From NCBI GenBank assembly GCA_947473305.1, contig CANJCB010000018.1, positions 22,356-86,355 on the forward strand: a stretch of 64,000 nucleotides of DNA, written 5' to 3'. The stretch is from Rhodospirillales bacterium (lineage in GTDB: Bacteria; Pseudomonadota; Alphaproteobacteria; ATCC43930; CGMCC-115725). The notes under the pieces are model-generated. The model saw nothing but the letters and a program-made list of their open reading frames with translations, made no database searches and was not told the origin of the DNA. Of this stretch, positions 28,661-38,510 are shown in pieces. A program made the translations under genes and the position numbers. Numbering within the stretch: the first letter of the stretch is position 1; each line of letters begins with the position of its first letter.

Positions 28661-29104
28661 ATGCGCACCACGTTTTTTCTGATGATCGCCCTGGCTATGA
28701 CCTCGATTTCCGCCCTGGCGGCGACCGATCCGGGCAGGGGCCGCGCGATTGTTTCGAACGATGGGACCGTTGTGGTGGCGGCGGATGTCTGTGCCCAGGT
28801 CCGGGGCGTCCCTCCGGTCGCAGGTGCGGCCTATGTTCCAGGCGTCGATGCGGAGGGGAAGGCCGTGGCTCCGGCGGACCTGCCGTCCCCGGCGCCGGAT
28901 ATGAAGCTCGAAAATCTCCCCGTCGAGATCAATATCAATCTGCAACGGCGCTTCGGCATCCCGGCGGATGCGCGGCTTTTCACGCCAAAGGCCCAGGCCG
29001 GGGTCGTCACGGTGCGCGACGGGGTCGCTTATTTCAACGGGCAGCCTCTGGTCCCGGCCGAACAAGCGGCCCTTCAAGCCGGCTGCGCGCCTGCAAAGCG
29101 CTGA
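28661..29104 (+). CDS. Exported hypothetical protein
   Basis: The 147-residue product has a clear signal peptide (MRTTFFLMIALAMTSISALA, cut before ATDP) and is predicted periplasmic. The mature part contains VPGVDAEGKAVAPADLPSP and PVEININLQRRFGIPADARL; I know no function for such proteins. Two Cys, one near the N-terminus of the mature part and one at the C-terminus, could pair. The gene is divergent from the XRE regulator, with an AT-rich 230-base gap between them, and lies 83 bases before proS. Confidence 0.65.
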   Translation: MRTTFFLMIALAMTSISALAATDPGRGRAIVSNDGTVVVAADVCAQVRGVPPVAGAAYVPGVDAEGKAVAPADLPSPAPDMKLENLPVEININLQRRFGIPADARLFTPKAQAGVVTVRDGVAYFNGQPLVPAEQAALQAGCAPAKR

Positions 29105-29187
29105 GATCGCTCCGGCGCCGATAGACTTCCGCGAGCCTCCTGCCTAGATTGCTCGCACTCTTTTCCCTGCATTGCCGGTGAGGCCTG

Positions 29188-30501
29188 ATGCGTCTGTCCG
29201 CTTATTTCCTGCCCCTCCTGCGCGAAAACCCCACCGAAGCGCAGATCGTCTCGCATCGGCTGATGCTGCGCGCGGGCATGGTCCGGCAGTCGAGCGCCGG
29301 GATCTATTCCTGGTTGCCCCTGGGTTTTCGCGTGCTTCAGAAGGTCGAACAGATCGTTCGCGAGGAGCAGGACGCGGCCGGCGCGCTCGAAGTCCTGATG
29401 CCGACGATCCAGCCCGCCGAGCTTTGGCGCGAAAGCGGGCGCTATGAGGATTACGGCAAGGAGATGCTGCGCATCACCGACCGGCACGAGCGCGAGATGC
29501 TCTATGGGCCGACGAACGAGGAACTGATCACCGATATCTTCCGGGGGGCGGTGAAGAGCTACCGCGACCTGCCGCGCAACCTCTATCACATCCAGTGGAA
29601 ATTCCGGGACGAGGTGCGCCCCCGTTTCGGCGTGATGCGCGGCCGCGAGTTCCTGATGAAGGACGCCTATTCCTTCGATCTCGACGCCAAGGGCGCCAAG
29701 CATTCCTACAACAAGATGTTCGTGGCCTATCTTCGGACTTTCGCCCGGATGGGGTTGAAGGCGATCCCGATGCGCGCCGACACGGGTCCCATCGGCGGCG
29801 ACCTTAGCCACGAATTCATCATCCTGGCCGAAACCGGCGAATCGGCGGTCTTCTGCGACAAGGCTTGGCTTCAGACGGACGTTCTCGGAACCGATGTCGA
29901 TTTCAACGGCGACCTCGAACCCTTCTTCAAGAAGTGGACGAGCCTTTATGCCGCGACGGAAGAGATGCACGACCCCAAGGCCTGTCCGGTGCCGGAAGAT
30001 CAGCTTGTCTCCGCACGCGGGATCGAGGTCGGTCATATCTTCAATTTCGGCACGAAATATTCGAAGCCTATGAAGGCCGTGGTGAGCGGTCCCGACGGCG
30101 CCGAGATCGCGGTGGAGATGGGCAGCTACGGGATCGGCGTCTCGCGGCTCGTGGGCGCGATCATCGAGGCCTGCCACGACGACGCAGGCATCGTCTGGCC
30201 GGAGAGCGTGGCGCCCTTCAAGGTCGGTCTGATCAATCTCCGCGCCGGCGACGAGAAATGCCGGACCGCTGCCGACGATTTCTACAAGAAGCTTAATGCC
30301 GCGGGTGTCGAGGTTCTCTACGACGACCGCGATGAATCGCCGGGGGTGAAATTCTCCGCCATGGACCTGATCGGTCTGCCTTATCAGGTCGTGATCGGGC
30401 CGCGCGGTCTCGACAAGGGTGTCGTGGAGTTCAAGTCGCGCCGTGACGGCAAGCGCGAGGAAATGAGCCCCGAAGCCGCCCTCAACCGGCTGTCCACATA
30501 A
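29188..30501 (+). CDS. proS: Prolyl-tRNA synthetase
   Basis: The enzyme charges tRNA-Pro. The 437-residue product is a class II synthetase of the short alphaproteobacterial type, lacking the large editing insertion found in E. coli (572 residues). Motif 2 is visible in [20 protein letters not shown], the motif 3 region in [18 protein letters not shown], and the anticodon domain follows ([16 protein letters not shown]). Its stop overlaps the lolC start by one base. Confidence 0.96.
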   Translation: MRLSAYFLPLLRENPTEAQIVSHRLMLRAGMVRQSSAGIYSWLPLGFRVLQKVEQIVREEQDAAGALEVLMPTIQPAELWRESGRYEDYGKEMLRITDRHEREMLYGPTNEELITDIFRGAVKSYRDLPRNLYHIQWKFRDEVRPRFGVMRGREFLMKDAYSFDLDAKGAKHSYNKMFVAYLRTFARMGLKAIPMRADTGPIGGDLSHEFIILAETGESAVFCDKAWLQTDVLGTDVDFNGDLEPFFKKWTSLYAATEEMHDPKACPVPEDQLVSARGIEVGHIFNFGTKYSKPMKAVVSGPDGAEIAVEMGSYGIGVSRLVGAIIEACHDDAGIVWPESVAPFKVGLINLRAGDEKCRTAADDFYKKLNAAGVEVLYDDRDESPGVKFSAMDLIGLPYQVVIGPRGLDKGVVEFKSRRDGKREEMSPEAALNRLST

Positions 30502-31745
30502 TGATCTATGGCCCCTTCGAACGGATGGTGGCTTTCCGCTACCTCCGCGCCCGCCGGCAGGAGGGCTTCATCTCGGTCATCGCGATCTTCTCGCTCCTGG
30601 GGATCGCGCTCGGGGTGGCGACGCTCATCATCACGATGTCGGTGATGAACGGTTTTCGCGCGGAACTTCTAGGAAGGATCCTGGGCTTTAATGGCCATCT
30701 CGGGGTCTATTCGATCCAGGGGCCGCTACCCGACTACGATCAGGTCGCACAACGGATCAAGGGCGTGCCCGGCGTGGTCATGACCACGCCCATCGTCGAA
30801 GGCCAAGTACTGGCCTCGGCGCGGGGAAATTCCGCCGGCGTCATGGTGCGCGCCATGCGGAAGGAGGATGTCGGCAGCCAGCCGCTGCTGGGATCGAGCA
30901 TCCGACCGGAGGCCCTGCAGCAATTCGGCGACGACAATGTGCTGCTCGGCGACAAGCTGGCCGCCAAATTAGGGTTACGGACCGGTGACGAGATCACGCT
31001 TCTATCGCCCAACGGCAATGTGACGGCGCTGGGCACGGTGCCCCGGATCAAGACCTATAGGGTCGCGGGCCTCTTCTCGCTTGGCATGTACGAATACGAC
31101 AGCGGCATCGTCATCATGCCGCTGGATGCGGCCCAGACCTATTTCAGGGTCCCCAATGCGGCCACCAGCCTCGAAGTCTTCGTCGATGATCCGGATGAGG
31201 CGACCGCGATCGGCCGGGCCATCGCGACGCAGCTTGGTGCGGGCGTTAACGTGATCGATTGGCAGCGCCGCAATTCGAGCTTCTTCGATGCGGTGAAGGT
31301 CGAGCGGAACGTCATGTTCCTGATCCTCACCCTCATCATCCTGGTCGCGGCCTTCAACATCATTTCCAGCATGATCATGCTGGTGAAGGACAAGGGAAGG
31401 GATATCGCGATCCTGCGGACCATGGGGGCGACGCGGGGGATGATCATGCGCATCTTCGTGCTGAGCGGGGCCAGCATCGGGGTCGTGGGGACTGTCGCGG
31501 GCTTCGCCTTGGGGGTTTCGTTCGCCACCAATATCGAGGCGATCCGGCGGGGGATCGAGAGCATCATCGGAACCGATCTCTTTCATGCCGAGATCTATTT
31601 CCTGACCCAGATCCCGGCCCGCGTCTATGCGAGCGACGTGATTACCGTCGTGTCGATGGCCTTCATCCTCTCGTTCCTGGCGACGCTCTATCCCTCCTGG
31701 CGGGCGGCGCGGCTCGATCCGGTCGAGGCGCTGCGCTATGAGTGA
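30501..31745 (+). CDS. lolC: Lipoprotein-releasing ABC transporter permease (LolC/LolE type)
   Basis: This inner-membrane permease extracts lipoproteins for transfer to LolA. The 414-residue product has the family layout: span 1 after [20 protein letters not shown], a large periplasmic domain, and three C-terminal spans ending in [17 protein letters not shown], the FtsX-type signature. Only one permease gene is present, as in species where a single LolF-like protein may form a homodimer. It overlaps lolD by eight bases. Confidence 0.94.
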   Translation: MIYGPFERMVAFRYLRARRQEGFISVIAIFSLLGIALGVATLIITMSVMNGFRAELLGRILGFNGHLGVYSIQGPLPDYDQVAQRIKGVPGVVMTTPIVEGQVLASARGNSAGVMVRAMRKEDVGSQPLLGSSIRPEALQQFGDDNVLLGDKLAAKLGLRTGDEITLLSPNGNVTALGTVPRIKTYRVAGLFSLGMYEYDSGIVIMPLDAAQTYFRVPNAATSLEVFVDDPDEATAIGRAIATQLGAGVNVIDWQRRNSSFFDAVKVERNVMFLILTLIILVAAFNIISSMIMLVKDKGRDIAILRTMGATRGMIMRIFVLSGASIGVVGTVAGFALGVSFATNIEAIRRGIESIIGTDLFHAEIYFLTQIPARVYASDVITVVSMAFILSFLATLYPSWRAARLDPVEALRYE

Positions 31746-32424
31746 CGCGGTTCCCGGCCTCGAACTCCGCCAGGTCGTTCGCACCTATAAGCAGGCGGGT
31801 CAGGCACTGCCGGTTCTCAAGGGCGCGTCCCTGGCGCTGAAACCGGGCGAGATCGTCGCCCTCGTCGGGCCTTCGGGCGCGGGCAAGTCGACCTTGCTGC
31901 ATGTTGCCGGCCTGTTGGAACGGCCCGACGGCGGAACTGTGCTGATCTCGGGCAAGGATTGCGATGGACTGTCGGACGACGAGAGGACGGCGTTGCGCCG
32001 CGCCTCCCTGGGGTTCGTCTATCAGTTCCATCACCTGCTGCCCGAATTCTCCGCCATCGAGAACGTCATGCTGCCGCAGATGATCGCTGGAAAATCCCGC
32101 GGCGAGGCGAGGGCGCGTGCCTCGGAGCTTTTGGCGATGGTGGGACTGGGGCCGCGAGAGGAGCACCGTCCGGCCCGTCTCTCGGGCGGCGAGCAGCAGC
32201 GCGTCGCCATCGTGCGCGCGCTCGCCAACCGCCCGCGCGTGCTGCTGGGCGACGAGCCCACGGGCAATCTCGATCAAGCCACCGCCGACGAGGTGACGGG
32301 GTCGCTCGTCCGCATCATTCGCGAAACCGGCGTTGCGGCGCTGATTGCAACCCACAACATGGATCTGGCACGGCGGATGGACCGCATGGTCTCGCTGGAC
32401 GGCGGATTTCTGGTCGAACGCTAA
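31738..32424 (+). CDS. lolD: Lipoprotein-releasing ABC transporter ATPase LolD
   Basis: LolD is the cytoplasmic ATPase of the Lol exporter. The 228-residue product shows Walker [11 protein letters not shown]-loop [21 protein letters not shown] (the LLPEFSA segment is characteristic of LolD), ABC signature [15 protein letters not shown] and Walker [13 protein letters not shown], with the switch His in ATHNMDLA. Coupled to lolC by overlap. Confidence 0.96.
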   Translation: MSDAVPGLELRQVVRTYKQAGQALPVLKGASLALKPGEIVALVGPSGAGKSTLLHVAGLLERPDGGTVLISGKDCDGLSDDERTALRRASLGFVYQFHHLLPEFSAIENVMLPQMIAGKSRGEARARASELLAMVGLGPREEHRPARLSGGEQQRVAIVRALANRPRVLLGDEPTGNLDQATADEVTGSLVRIIRETGVAALIATHNMDLARRMDRMVSLDGGFLVER

Positions 32425-32436
32425 GCCGTCCGCAAT

Positions 32437-32907
32437 CTAGGGTGCGCTTCCGCCGTAGAACCATTGTTCGGCGGCTTCCTTGGCGCCCCGTTGGGGATTG
32501 ACCAGCGTCACGAAGAAAGTGTCGCCTGGATCCGACTGGAATTCAGCGGTGCGCGTAATGCCGATGATGGGGTCGATCCTGATGAAGCGACGCTCGCCGA
32601 CCTGGACCAGAATCGTCTTGAACTGGTCGGGATAGGTCTCCCGGCTGTCCACCGTGATCTTATATTGGCCGGGCGCCAGATCCCGGTAAAAGACGCCATG
32701 GGGATAAGCGACGCCCGTCATCTGTCCGTTGAGATAGACCCTGGTGCTGGCCACGGAATCGTTGACGTTGGCCTCGCGGTAAAAATAAAGCCGTGCGGCG
32801 CCGGAAGCGGGGGGCGGCAAATCCACGGTTCCGAGGAGCGGCGGCTCCTTGACGCAGCCTGCCAGCATGACAAGAGATAGGCCGAGTAACAGGAAAGATC
32901 GGATCAT
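32437..32907 (-). CDS. DUF2846-like lipoprotein
   Basis: The 156-residue product has a lipoprotein signal with lipobox LAGC (Cys18) and a mature beta-rich domain with ARLYFYRE, VYLNGQMTGVAYPHGVFYRD and LAPGQYKITVDS, the pattern of DUF2846 or PEGA-like surface proteins. ATG 32907 is chosen as the start because GAGGCG precedes it and it gives a canonical signal peptide; upstream in-frame starts run into dnaE. It is convergent with lolD and divergent from dnaE. Function unknown. Confidence 0.8.
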   Translation of the reverse strand: MIRSFLLLGLSLVMLAGCVKEPPLLGTVDLPPPASGAARLYFYREANVNDSVASTRVYLNGQMTGVAYPHGVFYRDLAPGQYKITVDSRETYPDQFKTILVQVGERRFIRIDPIIGITRTAEFQSDPGDTFFVTLVNPQRGAKEAAEQWFYGGSAP

Positions 32908-33046
32908 GTCGCCTCGCGATGTCTGCCTGATTATATGGCCATCGTTGCTGCGCCGGAAGGTCCCGATAAAGAGCGGGCGATCTTCCTGTTCCCCTGACAT
33001 CCCGAGAGGGATATGCGATGGTGGTTGACCAGCTTCGGGACCGCTC

Positions 33047-36000
33047 ATGCCGCTTGCAGATTTCATTCATCTCCGGGTCCATTCCGCCTATTCGCTCTCG
33101 GCCGGGGCGATCAAGGTCAAGCAGCTTGTAACTCTTTGCAAACAACACAAGATGCCCGCGGTGGCGATCACCGACACGGGTAATCTTTTCGGGGCTCTCG
33201 AGTTCGCAATTGCGGCGAGCGATGCCGGAATCCAGCCGATCATCGGTTGCGAATTCTCGGTCCGCCGGGGCGACTCGGTCGATGGAGCGCGCGGCCTGCG
33301 GAGCGGAGTCACGCCGCCGCCGGACCGGATCGTGCTGCTGGTGCAGAACGAGACCGGCTACGACAATCTGATGAAGCTGGTGAGCCGCGCTTTCCTGGAG
33401 AGCGATGGCGGGGAAGAGCCCCAGCTCGACTTGACCGAGTTGGAGGAGCTTTCGCAGGGATTGCTGCTGCTTACCGGGGGACCGACGGGACCCGTGGGGC
33501 GGCTCCTGACCGAGGGCCAGGATGCGGCCGAATCCATGCTGCTCCGCCTTGCCGGGATGTTCCCCGGTCGAATCTACATCGAGCTGATGCGCCATGGCGT
33601 CGATGCCGAGGATCGCATCGAAGCGGCCTTGATCGATCTCGCCTATAAGCACGATATCCCGCTGGTTGCGACCAACGACGCCTATTTCCCGGATCCTGGC
33701 TATTACGAGGCGCATGACGCGCTGCTGTGCATCGCGGAAGGCGCGGTGCTGGGCCAGCCCAACCGCCGGCGTCTGACCCAGGATCATCACTTCAAGTCGG
33801 CCGCGGACATGCGCGCGCTTTTTGCCGATCTGCCGGAGGCTTGCGACAACACCCTGGCCATCGCCCGCCGTTGCGCCTTCATGCCCCAGTTCCGGAAGCC
33901 CATCCTGCCGCCTTTCGGCGCGGAAGGGGTCGACGAGAAGGCAGAGCTTCGCCGGATGGCCGCCGAAGGATTGGAGCGGCGTCTCGCGACGCAGGTCTAC
34001 CGCCCCGATATGACGCCGGCGGAATTCGAAGAGGCTGCCAAGCCCTATCACGAACGGTTGGAGTTCGAGCTCGGTACCATCCTCAACATGGGCTTCAGCG
34101 GCTATTTCCTGATCGTCGCCGAATTCATCCAATGGGCCAAAGCCCATGACATCCCGGTGGGACCGGGGCGCGGTTCCGGCGCGGGATCGGTGGTCGCCTG
34201 GGCGCTCACCATCACGGACCTCGACCCCTTGCGTTTCGGCTTGCTCTTCGAGCGGTTCCTGAACCCCGAACGTGTCAGCATGCCGGACTTCGATATCGAC
34301 TTCTGCCAGGACCGGCGGGACGAGGTGATCCGCCACGTCCAGGAAAAATACGGCCGCGACCGGGTGGCCCAGATCATCACCTTCGGAAAGCTCCAGGCCC
34401 GGGCGGTGTTGCGCGACGTGGGACGGGTCATGGAGATGCCCTATTCGCAGGTGGACCGCATCTGCAAGCTGGTGCCGAACAACCCCGCCAATCCGGTGAC
34501 ACTCCAGCAGGCCATCGACGGGGAACCGGCGCTCCAGGGCATGCGGGACAATGACGAGACAGTCGCAAGGCTGATGCTGACGGCCTTGAAGCTCGAAGGC
34601 CTCTATCGCCATGCCTCGACCCATGCGGCGGGCGTGGTGATCGGCGACCGGCCGCTCGACCGGCTGGTGCCGCTCTACCGCGACCCGCGTTCGGACATGC
34701 CGGTCACCCAGTTCAACATGAAATATGTGGAGACGGCGGGGCTCGTTAAGTTCGACTTCCTGGGACTGAAGACGCTCACCGTTCTGGCCCGCGCACTCGA
34801 TCTTCTGAAGGCAAGGGGCGTCGAGCTCGACCTCACCAACCTGCCCTTCGACGACGGGCCGAGCTTCGAGCTTCTGGGGCGCGGTGATACGGTCGGCGTG
34901 TTCCAGCTCGAAGGCGCGGGCATGCGCGACATGCTGAAGAAGCTGCGCCCCGACCGCTTCGAGGACATCATCGCCGTGGTGTCGCTCTACCGGCCGGGTC
35001 CGATGGAGAACATCCCGCGCTATATCGCGATCAAGCATGGCGATGAGAAGCCCGACTACCTGCATCCGTCCCTTGAGGAGATCCTCAAGGAAACCCACGG
35101 GATCATGATCTACCAGGAACAGGTGATGCAGATCGCCCAGGTACTCAGCGGCTATACGCTGGGCGGGGCCGATCTTCTGCGTCGCGCCATGGGCAAGAAG
35201 ATCAAGGAGGAGATGCAGGCCCAGCGGAGGCTTTTTGTCGACGGTGCCAAGAAGCGCGGCGTCAAGGAAGCGACGGCGGACCATATCTTCGACCAGGTCG
35301 CGAAATTCGCGGGCTACGGCTTCAACAAATCCCATGCGGCGGCCTATGCGCTGGTCGCCTATCAGACGGCCTACCTCAAGGCGAACCATCCGGTCGAGTT
35401 CATGGCCGCCTCCATGACCCTCGATCTTGGCAATACCGACAAGCTGAACGTTTTCCGCCAGGAATGCGCGCGGTTGAACATCAAGCTGCTGCCCCCGGAC
35501 ATCAACAAATCGGAAGTCACCTTCGGCGTGGAGGAGACGCCACAGGGCACCGCGATCCGCTATGCCTTGGCGGCGGTCAAGGGTGTCGGCGCGGAGGCGA
35601 TGAAACTGCTGGTCGCCGAGCGCAAGGCGAAGGGTCGCTTCAAGGACCTTTTCGATCTGGCCCGGCGCCTCGACGTGAAGAGCTTCAACAAGCGGCAGTT
35701 CGAATCGCTGGCCAAGGCCGGAGCCTTCGAATCCCTGAACCCCAACCGCGCCCAGACCCTGGCCGCGGGCGAAATGCTGCTGCGCCATGCGAGCGTCGCG
35801 GCGGACGAGCGGGGCAGCCAGCAGGTCAGCCTCTTCGGCGGCGCCGATCAGCCGCTGCGCAATCCGGCATTGCCGCCAATCCCGGACTGGCCCTCGATCG
35901 AGAAGCTGCAATACGAGTTCGATGCCATCGGCTTCTATCTCTCGAGCCACCCGCTCGATGCTTATGGGAAGAGCCTGGAGCGGGTGGGAGTCGTGCGTTT

Positions 36001-36520
36001 CGCCGACCTGCCGGCCCGCATGTCCGTGGGCGGGCCGACCCGCCACAAACTCGCCGGCATCGTCGTCGGCAAGAAGGAGCGGACCTCGGCGCGGGGCAAC
36101 CGCTTCGCCTTCGTCCAGATGTCGGATTCGAGCGGGCTTTTCGAGGTCACCGTCTTCTCCGATATCTTGAGCCAATCGCGTGAAGCACTTGATTCCGGAC
36201 AACCTTTAGTCGTCACCGTGGATATCCGGGCGGAAGAGGAAAACTTGCGTCTCACCGCCCAGCGGATCGAACCGCTGGACGGTGTCGTTGCTCATGCGGC
36301 CGCGGGCCTCAGGGTCTTCCTGGGCGGGCAGGAAGCAGTCTCGCCGCTTCAGGCCCTCATTTCCCGCGAGGGGGTTGGGCGGGGCCGTGTCACTGTCGTA
36401 ATCCCTCTGCCGCCTTCCCGCGAAGTGGAGATTGCCTTGCCCGGCGGCTTCCGGATCAGCCCAAAGATCCGGGCCGCCGTGAAGTCGCTCCCGGGCATCG
36501 TGGACGTTCACGACATCTGA
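33047..36520 (+). CDS. dnaE: DNA polymerase III subunit alpha
   Basis: DnaE is the catalytic subunit of the replicative polymerase. The 1157-residue product has the N-terminal PHP domain (FIHLRVHSAYSLSAGA), the polymerase active-site aspartates Asp414 and Asp416 (PDFDIDF) and Asp570 (VKFDFLGLKTL), the finger region RPGPMENIPRYI, helix-hairpin-helix and OB-fold domains near the C-terminus (KLAGIVVGKKERTSARGNRF). The gene is full length and of the DnaE1 type. It follows lolCD as in many alphaproteobacteria. Confidence 0.97.
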   Translation: MPLADFIHLRVHSAYSLSAGAIKVKQLVTLCKQHKMPAVAITDTGNLFGALEFAIAASDAGIQPIIGCEFSVRRGDSVDGARGLRSGVTPPPDRIVLLVQNETGYDNLMKLVSRAFLESDGGEEPQLDLTELEELSQGLLLLTGGPTGPVGRLLTEGQDAAESMLLRLAGMFPGRIYIELMRHGVDAEDRIEAALIDLAYKHDIPLVATNDAYFPDPGYYEAHDALLCIAEGAVLGQPNRRRLTQDHHFKSAADMRALFADLPEACDNTLAIARRCAFMPQFRKPILPPFGAEGVDEKAELRRMAAEGLERRLATQVYRPDMTPAEFEEAAKPYHERLEFELGTILNMGFSGYFLIVAEFIQWAKAHDIPVGPGRGSGAGSVVAWALTITDLDPLRFGLLFERFLNPERVSMPDFDIDFCQDRRDEVIRHVQEKYGRDRVAQIITFGKLQARAVLRDVGRVMEMPYSQVDRICKLVPNNPANPVTLQQAIDGEPALQGMRDNDETVARLMLTALKLEGLYRHASTHAAGVVIGDRPLDRLVPLYRDPRSDMPVTQFNMKYVETAGLVKFDFLGLKTLTVLARALDLLKARGVELDLTNLPFDDGPSFELLGRGDTVGVFQLEGAGMRDMLKKLRPDRFEDIIAVVSLYRPGPMENIPRYIAIKHGDEKPDYLHPSLEEILKETHGIMIYQEQVMQIAQVLSGYTLGGADLLRRAMGKKIKEEMQAQRRLFVDGAKKRGVKEATADHIFDQVAKFAGYGFNKSHAAAYALVAYQTAYLKANHPVEFMAASMTLDLGNTDKLNVFRQECARLNIKLLPPDINKSEVTFGVEETPQGTAIRYALAAVKGVGAEAMKLLVAERKAKGRFKDLFDLARRLDVKSFNKRQFESLAKAGAFESLNPNRAQTLAAGEMLLRHASVAADERGSQQVSLFGGADQPLRNPALPPIPDWPSIEKLQYEFDAIGFYLSSHPLDAYGKSLERVGVVRFADLPARMSVGGPTRHKLAGIVVGKKERTSARGNRFAFVQMSDSSGLFEVTVFSDILSQSREALDSGQPLVVTVDIRAEEENLRLTAQRIEPLDGVVAHAAAGLRVFLGGQEAVSPLQALISREGVGRGRVTVVIPLPPSREVEIALPGGFRISPKIRAAVKSLPGIVDVHDI

Positions 36521-36621
36521 CCGGCCAGAGCCTCGTCGCTAAGCCCTGGCGAGTCTTCGCAACTCTGTAGTAATAATCGAGAAACGGGACCGGGACGGTT
36601 TTCGTGCGGAGGAGTGAGGGA

Positions 36622-37983
36622 ATGATCTATCAGGCCGAGACCGGGAACGCCCGGATGCTGTTCTGCGGCGAGACCATGCTCGCGCGGGGACTGACGCCCT
36701 TCAAGGAACCGGATTATCTGGCGCTGGTGGAATTGACCCGGAACGCCGATCTCGCCTTCACCAATCTCGAAACGACTGTCCGCAACCGGGACGAGGGCTA
36801 TGCCACGGCGACCAAGGGGACGCCCATGACGACCCCGCCGGAATTGCTGGAGGACTTGAAGTGGATGGGGTTCAACCTGGTCTCCACCTCGAACAATCAC
36901 GCACTGGACTATGGCCCCGGCGGCGTGCTGGCCATGTGCAAGCACCTCCAGCAGGCGCGGCTCGCCTATTCCGGCAGCGGCGCCAATCTCGGCGAATCGC
37001 GGATGCCGGGCTATGTGGATACCGCGGCGGGGCGCGTCGGCCTCGTTTCCGCGACCTCGACCTTCAAGCCGGGCGAGCAGGCCGGCGAGCAGCGGCCGGA
37101 CACCTATGGCCGCCCTGGCTGCAATCCGCTGCGCTACACGAGCAACTACACCGTCGACAGCCAGGCCTTCGATGCGCTGATGCGGATTTCCGATCAGCTT
37201 GCCTTTTCGACGGATATGGCCCGTCTGCGTGCTTCCTTCTATGCGGCGAGCGAGGCCCCTGAGGACACCGCCGAAGCGACGACCTTCCTCGGCAGCAAAT
37301 TCCAGCGCGGCAAGGAATTCCGGATCTCGACGACGGTCGATGCCTCGGATGCCGATGCCAACCTAAGGGCGATCCGTGAGGCCAAGCGGCAGGCCGATTG
37401 GGTCGTCTTCTCCTTCCACAATCACGAATACGGCGAGACGGGGCGGCGCACGACGCCGACCCGCGTCGATCTGGAAGTTCCGGCCGACTTCATGATCGAG
37501 TTCTCGCGGGCGGCGATCGACGCGGGCGCCGACGCCGTGGTGGGTCACGGCCTCCATGTGACCCTGGGGATCGAGGTCTATAAGAACCGGCCGATCTTCT
37601 ACAGCCTGGGGAATCACATCTTCCAGAACGATTCGGTCCAGGTTTTCCCCTCGGAAGCCTATACCCGCTTCGGGCTCGATCATGCCGCCACGCCCGGCGA
37701 TTTCCTCGATGCGCGCAACGGCAACGGCACCCGCAGCTTCCCGGCCTTCAAGGAATATTGGGAGAGCTATGCCGCCATGTGCGAATTCCGGGGACGCGAG
37801 CTGGTTGGCATCCGCCTCCATCCGGTCGATCTTGGCCACAAGCGGTCCCGCGCCCAGATGGGACGCCCGGTGATCGCCCATGGCGAGGTCGCGGCCCGGG
37901 TTCTCGACCGTGTGACGCGCTTCTCCCGTCACTATGGAACGGAGATCGTGACCGAAGGCGAGACGGGCTACATCCGGCTTTAG
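36622..37983 (+). CDS. CapA family protein (poly-gamma-glutamate biosynthesis-like metallophosphatase)
   Basis: The 453-residue product belongs to the CapA/PgsA family, calcineurin-like proteins linked to poly-gamma-glutamate or used as general phosphoesterases. Seen are CGETMLARGL at the N-terminus, ADLAFTNLETTV, LVSTSNNHALDYGPGG, FSFHNHEYGETG and ADAVVGHGLHVTLG followed by IFYSLGNHIF, the family metal-binding blocks. No signal peptide or membrane anchor, and no capB/capC nearby, so polymer synthesis is unlikely; a soluble hydrolase is more plausible. ATG 36622 follows GGAGTGAGGG. Confidence 0.85.
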   Translation: MIYQAETGNARMLFCGETMLARGLTPFKEPDYLALVELTRNADLAFTNLETTVRNRDEGYATATKGTPMTTPPELLEDLKWMGFNLVSTSNNHALDYGPGGVLAMCKHLQQARLAYSGSGANLGESRMPGYVDTAAGRVGLVSATSTFKPGEQAGEQRPDTYGRPGCNPLRYTSNYTVDSQAFDALMRISDQLAFSTDMARLRASFYAASEAPEDTAEATTFLGSKFQRGKEFRISTTVDASDADANLRAIREAKRQADWVVFSFHNHEYGETGRRTTPTRVDLEVPADFMIEFSRAAIDAGADAVVGHGLHVTLGIEVYKNRPIFYSLGNHIFQNDSVQVFPSEAYTRFGLDHAATPGDFLDARNGNGTRSFPAFKEYWESYAAMCEFRGRELVGIRLHPVDLGHKRSRAQMGRPVIAHGEVAARVLDRVTRFSRHYGTEIVTEGETGYIRL

Positions 37984-37991
37984 GAAAGGCT

Positions 37992-38477
37992 TTAGACCAC
38001 GGCGGGGCGAGGGCGGGATGCTCTCGCTGCCGCGATGCCTAGGATGATGAAGACGATGAGCGCCGCGATCTGCGCGATGGCGAAGGCGGGCTCGGTCTGC
38101 GTCGGCGCCAGGGCGTGCAGCGCGGGCACTTTCAGGAAAGCCTGGGCGATCAGCACGAAGACCAGCAGATAGAGGCCGATGATCGATCCCATCAGGTAGA
38201 TCGAGCGCCCCAGGGCGGATTGCCCAAAGACATAATGCCCTAGAATCGCCAATCCCAGCACCACGAGCGAGATAACGCCGACCCAATGGGACGGCAGGAA
38301 ATGATCGAAGGGGAAGCCGAAGCCCGTGACGCTCGTCGCCACCGCCGATGCGAGAAAAGCCGCGATCCAGGAAGGCGAGGCCTGTCGGCGCTGCATGCCG
38401 ATCACCACGACGAAGCCCGCGACGATCGCGCCGAGGCTCAGGACCGTATGGATCCAGGTGAAGGTCGAAAGGTTCAT
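37992..38477 (-). CDS. Hypothetical integral membrane protein
   Basis: The 161-residue product is almost entirely hydrophobic with four or five predicted spans (TWIHTVLSLGAIVAGFVVVI, WIAAFLASAVATSVTGFGFP, VGVISLVVLGLAILGHYVFG, and two more), ending in RASRPRPAVV. FGFPFDHFLPSHWVG between spans 2 and 3 is the most distinctive part. No family assigned. It lies on the minus strand downstream of the peptide-binding protein gene, 33 bases apart, so the two may be co-transcribed. Confidence 0.6.
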   Translation of the reverse strand: MNLSTFTWIHTVLSLGAIVAGFVVVIGMQRRQASPSWIAAFLASAVATSVTGFGFPFDHFLPSHWVGVISLVVLGLAILGHYVFGQSALGRSIYLMGSIIGLYLLVFVLIAQAFLKVPALHALAPTQTEPAFAIAQIAALIVFIILGIAAARASRPRPAVV

Positions 38478-38510
38478 GGTTCCCTCCAAGAATAGCGAGC
38501 GAAGCCCGCG

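Noticed and set aside
31738..32436. Second lipoprotein-releasing permease (lolE) after lolD
   Set aside because: The next gene is a minus-strand lipoprotein; only one permease gene is present, as in single-permease Lol systems.
32660..36202. Very long open frame (about 1180 codons) on the minus strand opposite dnaE
   Set aside because: It is an antisense shadow of the GC-rich dnaE gene: it has no ribosome binding site or family motif and its composition mirrors the codon bias of dnaE.
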